The notes below the pieces were generated by a model. It worked only from the letters and a program-made list of their open reading frames with translations, ran no database searches and was not told the origin of the DNA. A stretch of 64,000 nucleotides of DNA from contig CM069432.1 in the NCBI GenBank assembly GCA_035610365.1, positions 10,974,001 through 11,038,000 on the forward strand, in the 5' to 3' direction. Each line of letters opens with the position of its first letter. Within the stretch, counting starts at the first letter, position 1. This document shows positions 58,130 through 64,000 of the stretch, in pieces. The translations under genes and the position numbers were made by a program. The DNA comes from Aquatica leii (taxonomy: Eukaryota > Arthropoda > Insecta > Coleoptera > Lampyridae).

Positions 58130-58862
58130 TAATTGTTAGCGTTCTCGTGAAGCGTATCTATTCTGTCTGCTCTAGTGATTTGTCTTAGGATTTTGTTTTG
58201 GAATGTCTGAAGTGGTCTTTTGCACGTTTTGGATGCACTGTCCCAGATAGATGCTGCGTATGTTAGTATTGGGCGTAATATTGTCGTGTACAGTAGCTTC
58301 TTGTTTGTTTAAGTTAGTGTTGATCGGCTATTTAGTAAAGGATAGAGCTTTTTATTCACGGCGTACGCTTTTTGAATAGTTTTTTTGGATATGGGTTTTA
58401 AAGTTTAGTTGTTTGTCGAGGTGTACTCCGTTTTTGGTTTTAATTTTGTGATCGTGTATGGTAGTTGGGGTGAAGATTTTGTTTTCAGTGAACTTTCTCG
58501 TAAATATGCATGTTTCTGTTTTCCTTTCATTCAGTTGTATTTTCCATTTGTCGTAGTACATTATTAGTCTGTGTATGTGTGATTTAAGAAGCATGTTTGC
58601 TGCTTGTGCGTTGTGTCCGTGGGTATGTATGTGTTAATAGTTTTGGTCCCAGAATAGATCCTTGTGACACTCTTGCTGTTATTTCTCTAGTTTTCGAAGT
58701 TTTGTTACGTACTTTACCGCAAAAAGTTCTGTTGTTAAGTAACTGTTTATTAACTTTAATATATGTCCTGGGTACTTATTTATTATCATTTTGTGTAGTA
58801 GTCCTTCTATCTATACGATATCAAAGGCTTTCTGTATATCCAGCAGTGTCATGACTACTGAG
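58130..58862 (-). pseudogene. Jockey/CR1-type reverse transcriptase fragment
   Basis: From 58862 downward the reading gives MTLLDIQKAFDIV (first palm Asp), EGLLHKMIINKYPGHILKLI and an eroded LFWDQN block. It then gives MLLKSHIHRLIMYYDKWKIQ and LNERKTETCIFTRKF (58594-58352). A third frame reads KLLYTTILRPILTYAASIWD and LQTFQNKILRQITRADR down to about 58130. These are RT motifs and the thumb region of non-LTR retrotransposons. The 'FADD' block lies in a deleted stretch. Stops and frameshifts make it inactive. Confidence 0.85.
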
Positions 58863-58980
58863 CGGATAGTAAGGCAAGAAAAAATACCAAAAAAAGGTGG
58901 CAATAAAAAGGCACAAATATCTATTAAAATTTACAGTTAATTTTTTTGTTTTACAATGTTTATTAAATGCTATTATTTTC

Positions 58981-59608
58981 TTAAGCACAAATCAAAGATT
59001 TTTCAATATTTCCACCAAGAAGCTGTTGCCTTTTATCATTTAAAATATTTTTATAGAAGAAAAAAGTTCTTTCGACATCACAAGATGTTAGTGGAGCAAA
59101 TTTTAATGCCGATGTTTCTGTTATTGTTAAAGATATTTTCTGTTGATCCTTCATGACCTTCCCTTTTTGAATTTCGGTCAGTTGTTTAAAGAGGTCAAAG
59201 GAAGGGTTTTTTGATGTGACGGAATCCAATTTTTGATTAATTTTTCTTTCCATAGTCCCTGGACATGTTTTTATAATTGCTCTTATTCTTTCGAATGTAG
59301 CGAAAGATTCGGTCATTGCGATTTCGCTTTTTTCTAGCTTCTTTAATTTGTCAGGAATGCCGGAAAGGTGTGTTTTTATAAAAACGAGTCCTCTCTTAAC
59401 AGCTTCGTCATAAAAAGTTTTTTGAGATTTAGCAATTGCTGCAGAGGCCGTCTCGTCAAATAATTGAACTACCTGAAGTAAGACAATTCAATTAATGTAT
59501 AAGACAATGTCAGATTATAGTATGAACTGTACCTCTTTAATGTTTTCAAAATGTGTGGCATAAAAAATGCAAGCAGATAACCAATTTCCCCATCTTGTTA
59601 TGATAGGT
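58981..59608 (-). pseudogene. hAT-like C-terminal fragment with a 60-bp intron
   Basis: The minus-strand reading begins EPIITRWGNWLSACIFYATH and runs to ENIKE, where a donor GAG|GTACAG starts a 60-bp intron (59532-59473) ending CTTCAG. It continues VVQLFDETASAAIAKSQKTF, then the frame 59316-58981 with MTESFATFERIRAI and FAPLTSCDVERTFFFYKNIL to NIEKSLICA and a stop. The 'TSCDVERSFS.YK.IL' block is the hAT dimerisation region of insect CGGBP1/BED-like elements. The upstream part is cut off at 59608 by Penelope-like sequence. No lesion is seen in the part present, so it could also be an exon pair of a domesticated gene. Confidence 0.7.
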
Positions 59609-60360
59609 TCCGCGGGAAGTTTAATTCTTCCCGTCTATGAAACCATACGACAAAAGTGTCGTTCATGTATCTGTACCAGCATTTTGGTTTTCGGTCGCTT
59701 AAGTTGATAGCTTCTTGTTCGAAAGCTCCTATGAAGATGTTGGCTATTACTGGTGACAGTGGTGATCCCATACTTGCGCCGTTCTTTTGTTCATAGAACT
59801 CATTATTCCACAGGAAGTAGGTTGACGTTAAACAGAGTCTGGTCAAGTCGATCAAATCTTCTTGTAAACCTCGTGGCACTAGTTGTTGTCTAATGATTTC
59901 TAATGTTTCTTCGACTAGTACATTGGTGAATAGCGATTCTACGTCGAAACTAACTAGTATGTCACTGGTAGTTACCTCAAGTCCTTGGAGAATCTCGACG
60001 AAACGTTTAGAATTCTTAAAGTAGCTGGTTGTATGTCTGGTGTGCTGCTGTAGTCTTCTAGCTAAGTATTTTGCTAACTCGTAAGTCGGCGATCCACAGG
60101 TACTGACGAGGGTTTCCGGTTTTATGAATTTTCGGTAACCCATACAGTCTTGGAGGTTGGCTATACCATGGTAACAGCCTTTTCTGCTCTTCTGTTGGTA
60201 TAGATGAGTCTTTGATCGCCTGCCTTTCTTATGCGTCGTTCAATTTTCGCAGTAGGGTCCTTGTTTAGTTTTATGTAATGGTCTGGGTCTAGTAGAGTGT
60301 TCATTTTCCTGATTTAGATGTTCCATTATTACTGTCGCGTTGCCTTTGTCCGCTCGCAGA
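59598..60360 (-). pseudogene. Penelope-like reverse transcriptase fragment
   Basis: The frame 60143-59598 encodes GYRKFIKPETLVSTCGSPTY, LVSFDVESLFTNV (first palm Asp), NGASMGSPLSPVIANIFIGA and CWYRYMNDTFVVW. The last motif is normally 'YVDD', so one catalytic Asp is Asn here. Upstream, DPTAKIERRIR and FVLRADKGNATVIM (60240-60360) are further Penelope-like blocks in other frames. The fragment ends at 59598 and has no GIY-YIG domain, so it is truncated and inactive. Confidence 0.88.
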
Positions 60361-60560
60361 ACGAAACGTATTTTACGGACAGCCAAACCACCATCAAGAA
60401 ACATAACCAAGAATGAGGAAAGAGCGTTACTTGACTTATGTAAGAATGAAAAAGTAATCATTCTACGAGCGGACAAAGGCAACGCGACAGTAATAATGGA
60501 TAAGAACATCTACATCAGGAAAATGGACACTTTACTACGACACCTACAATGTTGCCATAT
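60340..60560 (+). pseudogene. Inverted second Penelope-like fragment
   Basis: On the opposite strand, and sharing the ADKGNATVIM region, this reads KPPSRNITKNEERALLDLCK, then VIILRADKGNATVIMDKNIY and IRKMDTLL. It is the N-terminal part of a Penelope-like reverse transcriptase, placed head-to-head with the minus-strand copy. Penelope-like copies often carry partial inverted duplicates of this kind. Confidence 0.82.
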
Positions 60561-60569
60561 TCATTTTGC

Positions 60570-62113
60570 GTGACTTTGTAACGATTGTCAAAAGTAGCTC
60601 TTAGTATTCGTATTCGTTTTTTGACATACATGTTTATTTAAGTACGATGTCAAAAATATGACCTCAGAACTAATCTTAAATACAGGATGATTCGGAATCG
60701 GTTTTAGTGCACACTAAATACTTCAATGACAAAAACAATACATTTAATTCTAGGTTTAGTTATTTTTTTGATGAACTACGAAAATTGTTTTAAAAGTGCA
60801 CAAATGTCAAATTAACATACTCGCATTATTTTAATTTCAAATTAGGGCATGACGACGCTTTCTTTTCTCTTTTATAGTGTTTAGGGGTTTGTTAAATTAT
60901 AATAGATTAATTTGGAGCAATTTAAATTTTGACAGGACTATGGATTTTCAGTTTCAGCGTTTAGATGGTACGAGTTTACTATAGTTTTTTGCACGCACTT
61001 TTTATGAATACAAAAATAAGTACTCAAAGCAACTCGGTCAATGTCTAATAAATAAGAGTATAAACTTGGACGACATTCATCGATCAAACTATGCCTTGCA
61101 AAAATTTATTTTATTTTTCGTTGAATCATTATTGGTTTTTTTTATATTAAAACTTTCTGTCACCTCATTATAAACACTTAAATTAGTAGTATAAAGTACA
61201 TTTTGGCATTGTGATAATCGAAAATAAATAATTGATATGAATATAGTCAGCTCACAGACAAAGATGCCAGTTATTTTGTATAACTTTGTATATGCTGTAA
61301 GTTTTATTTTTTAAAGGGAATAAAACTTTGTTAGGAGATTAAAGTTTTCAAAACAATAAAATTGTTTGGATGGCGTGCTTTACTATAAAAGCTAACGTAT
61401 ATTTCAAAAGCAATTTATATTTGGAAAAAGCTTTCGCAAACAAATTATCCTTGAACTATTTTCCTTAATACAACTTGTATTACTAACAAACGCTTTTTTA
61501 AACTGGGGTTCCAATTTGACGCGTCTATTACACCCAGTACAAGTAGTTACGCGTCGCGAGGTCGGACGTCGTTCTTTAACCTACATATGTACGTCTATTA
61601 TTCTCAAATTCCGTAGTCGAGCATTTACTTTTGCAAGTTGAACACGTGAAATATTTCAAATGTAGGACGTATTTGCGCGTGCAAAAAATTGATTTTCTAT
61701 TCAGCGTGAATATTTGTAGTGCTTTGTTTTTATTTACAAAAATTGTAAGTTATTAATCTACGTTTTTAGCACTTATTAAGTATTATAAACTGAAAGTTTT
61801 TAAATGTTTTTAGCTGTCTTTATAACAAATTGCTACATACATGCAGATTACTTTTGGTAAATTGAATTTATTAGAAATTTTTAACAGTATCATTACAATT
61901 CGCTCAATGCACATTTGACGCAGCATCTGCAATATCTGCAGGATAATCTATAATAACAGTCATTAATGGCCATAGCTTATGACTTTGTGGATTTATAGCG
62001 CTTTGCATAATATTGCAAGCGGAATAAAGAGGTGAGAATGTCGCTAAGTCGCTTAAACTGCGTAATTAAAAATTTTCTGAAAGGAAACTTGATTAATTAA
62101 ATTTATTTTACAG
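60570..62113. other. Non-coding upstream or intronic sequence of the SAXO-like gene
   Basis: AT-rich with no transposon that I recognise. It must include the end of an intron, since the next exon starts at an acceptor (TTTTACAG at 62106-62113). I could not find the preceding exon in the window. Confidence 0.5.
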
Positions 62114-64000
62114 ACGTCACCATTGTCCACACAATCCCGAACAATACAACGATCATCTTCATCCCGAAGGTCCATTTTACGATAAACCGAAAGAACCGGC
62201 AATTACAAAAGGGGAACGTGCTCCGATAATAATTCCTAAAGACAACTTAAAGCCAGAAGGTGATTTTGAACGTCCTAAACCGGAAGAATGGCGTCCCGGA
62301 GATCGAGCACCTGTAAGAAAACCTCAGGACAACTTGCGACCCGAAGGAGATTTCGAAAAACGTGAACCACAAAAATGGTCGCCTGGGGAAAGAGCTCCCG
62401 TAAAAAAGCCTCAAGACAATTTAAGACCCGAAGGAGATTTTGAAAGAAGAAAACCAGATGAGTGGAAACCTGGCGACCGTGCGCCTGCAAAAAATCCTGA
62501 AGATAATTTACGCCCAGAAGGCGATTTTGAAAAACGGACACCTGAAAAATGGCAACCGGGCGAACGTCCTACGCCTAAAAAACCACAAGACAACTTGAAA
62601 CCTGAGGGTGATTTTGAAAAACGAACGCCAGAAAAATGGCGTCCCGGAGAAAGACCAGATGCGAAAAAACCGAAAGATAATTTACGACCAGAAGGAGAAT
62701 TTGAAGTTCGTGAACCAGAAACATGGAGTCCAGCTGAACGTCCTAAACAAAAGAAACCACAGGATAATCTTAAACCAGAAGGAGACTTTGAGCGTCCTGA
62801 GAAACCAGGATTTAAACCGGCAGAAAGACCAGTAGCCAAAAGACCTCAAGACAATTTGTTTCCAGAAGGTGTATTCACAAGCACCACTACAAAATCTGAA
62901 GATTTTAAAGTAGTTCGCGGAGAAAGAGCCGATATCACCCGTCATGTGGATAACATTATTGTGAGTGGTGATTTTATAGGTAAGACATATTATTTGTACA
63001 TTTACTTAAATAAAGAAATTATTTCTTGCAGACGAAACAACAACAAAAACTACATTTACGGGTGAAGTTGGACCTAAACCTTCTCCAATTAGAAGAAACA
63101 CGTGGACAAAAGTAGAAGGAGATTTCATTACGGATACTACAAGTCGAACTGATTTTGTTGACTACACCACTGTTGAAAGAACTACTTTAGTTAAGAAACG
63201 AAAAGATAATCTTATTGTTGAAGGAGACATGACTTTTGACACTTCCACAACTGTAGACTACACCGAAAAAATTACTCCTGTGGAACCGCGGAGAAGACGA
63301 ACATGGACTAAAGATGATGTAGACAAATTTTATAGCACCCAGGAAAATGAAACTACAACGACTACCCAAGAGGTTTATAAAACATACGATAATACCGACG
63401 TGCGGCAAATCGCTATAATTAGAAGAGATAATTTAAGACCGGAAGGTGATTTTGAAAGACCAGACAAACCTAAATATCGACCAACAGAGAGGCCAACACC
63501 TACAAAACCACAAGATAATTTACGCCCGGAGGGAGATTTTGAACGTCCTGAAAAACCTGGTTATAGTCCAGCTGAAAGGCCTAAGCAAAAAAAACCAGAA
63601 GACAATTTAAGACCAGAAGGGGATTTTGAAAGACCTGATAAGCCACAGTTTAGACCCGCGGAAAGACCAACACCGACTAGACCGCAGGATAATCTACGGC
63701 CAGAAGGAGATTTTGAACGACCTGAAAAACCTGGATATAGTCCGTCTGAAAGGCCTAAGCAGAAACGCCCAGAGGACAATTTAAGACCAGAGGGCGATTT
63801 TGAACGTCCAGATAAACCAAAATACAGACCAGGTGAAAGACCCTCTCCTAAAAAGCCAGAGGATAATTTGCGACCAGAAGGCGATTTTGAGCGCCCTGAG
63901 AAACCTGGCTACAGTCCTGCCGAAAGACCTAAACAAAAACGTCCAGAAGATAATTTAAAACCGGAAGGTGACTTTGAGCGACCCGAAAAACCAGAGTATA
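62114..64000 (+). CDS. SAXO/FAM154-like repeat protein, two internal exons (partial)
   Basis: The first visible exon (62114-62979) follows acceptor TTTTACAG and starts inside a codon; it reads RHHCPHNPEQYNDHLHPEGPFYDKP. The RHHCPH motif and HPEGPFY resemble the N-terminus of SAXO (FAM154) proteins, which bind ciliary and sperm-tail microtubules. Eight units of about 29 residues follow, of the form DNLRPEGDFE....P..W.P.ER....KPQ. An intron of 52 bases (62980-63031, GTAAGA to TTGCAG) keeps phase. The second exon has TTT-rich, Mn-like modules (DTTSRTDFVDYTTVERTTLV), then seven more repeats up to the window edge. No signal peptide or membrane segment is visible. Start and end lie outside the window. 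A different repeat-rich cytoskeletal protein is the alternative. Confidence 0.8.
62980..63031 (+). other. Intron, 52 bp
   Basis: Donor G|GTAAGA and acceptor TTCTTGCAG join a split Asp codon (G|AC). Reading through it instead gives a stop at 63063-63065, so it is needed for the long frame. Confidence 0.88.

Noticed and set aside
60685..60720. Tc1-like terminal sequence (GATGATTCGGAATCGG)
   Set aside because: Only one end is present and the second copy could not be found within the following kilobases.
62275..62839. Long antisense frames opposite the repeat gene (for example 62839-62411)
   Set aside because: They mirror the 87-bp repeat on the other strand. The plus strand has splice sites and a recognisable protein pattern.

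Overview
This window is AT-rich, intron-containing animal DNA. The transposon families, the short introns (52, 60 and 455 bases) and the style of the repeats point to an insect. A beetle is my best guess, but that rests on general impression only. Almost all recognisable coding sequence belongs to transposable elements; the one convincing host gene runs off the right edge. I see no bacterial genes, CRISPR array or intact tRNA gene.

Layout. 1-1.8 kb: no feature. 1.8-3.9 kb: piggyBac element with TTAA duplications and a broken transposase. 3.9-8.1 kb: non-coding, with one ~180-bp duplication. 8.1-9.7 kb: IS630/Tc1/mariner-type element with ~160-bp inverted repeats and one internal stop codon. 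10.6-13.7 kb: hAT element with a perfect 8-bp target duplication and a palindromic MITE-like insert. 13.9-14.3 kb: second hAT scrap. 15.9-17.1 kb: Penelope-like GIY-YIG fragment and a Tc1 relic. 17.6-20.3 kb: decayed pogo-like element. 23.0-25.2 kb: a dispersed repeat split by a non-autonomous transposon full of GGACRTCC motifs. 25.3-26.4 kb: MITE, short repeats and an 18S rRNA-like block with a (CATA)n tail. 26.4-29.3 kb: pogo-like element with an intact 565-residue transposase. 29.4-33.4 kb: two Tc1 copies, one with an intron and one split by a hAT element.

35.2-37.1 kb: IS630/Tc1/mariner-type element with ~350-bp inverted repeats and an intact 361-residue transposase. 37.6-42.4 kb: ZMYM-type hAT gene split by a second piggyBac. 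42.8-43.8 kb: Crypton-like tyrosine recombinase relic. 44.5-45.4 kb: palindromic AT-rich satellite. 46.5-49.7 kb: giant foldback element whose arms contain 160-bp tandem repeats. 49.7-51.7 kb: third pogo-like element, internally deleted. 52.2-52.8 kb: RTE-like reverse transcriptase fragment. 53.8-56.0 kb: third IS630/Tc1/mariner-type relic with very long inverted repeats. 56.6-57.2 kb: MITE. 58.1-60.6 kb: Jockey-like reverse transcriptase, hAT C-terminus and an inverted Penelope-like fragment. 62.1-64.0 kb: two exons of a 29-residue-repeat protein that looks like a SAXO/FAM154 axonemal microtubule protein.

The region reads as a nested transposon graveyard next to one host gene. Two elements have full-length open transposases and matching termini, so they are the most recent or possibly active arrivals. 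No new multi-gene system was found. The most unusual objects are the foldback element, the 18S-headed repeat, the GGACRTCC element and the expanded SAXO-like gene.
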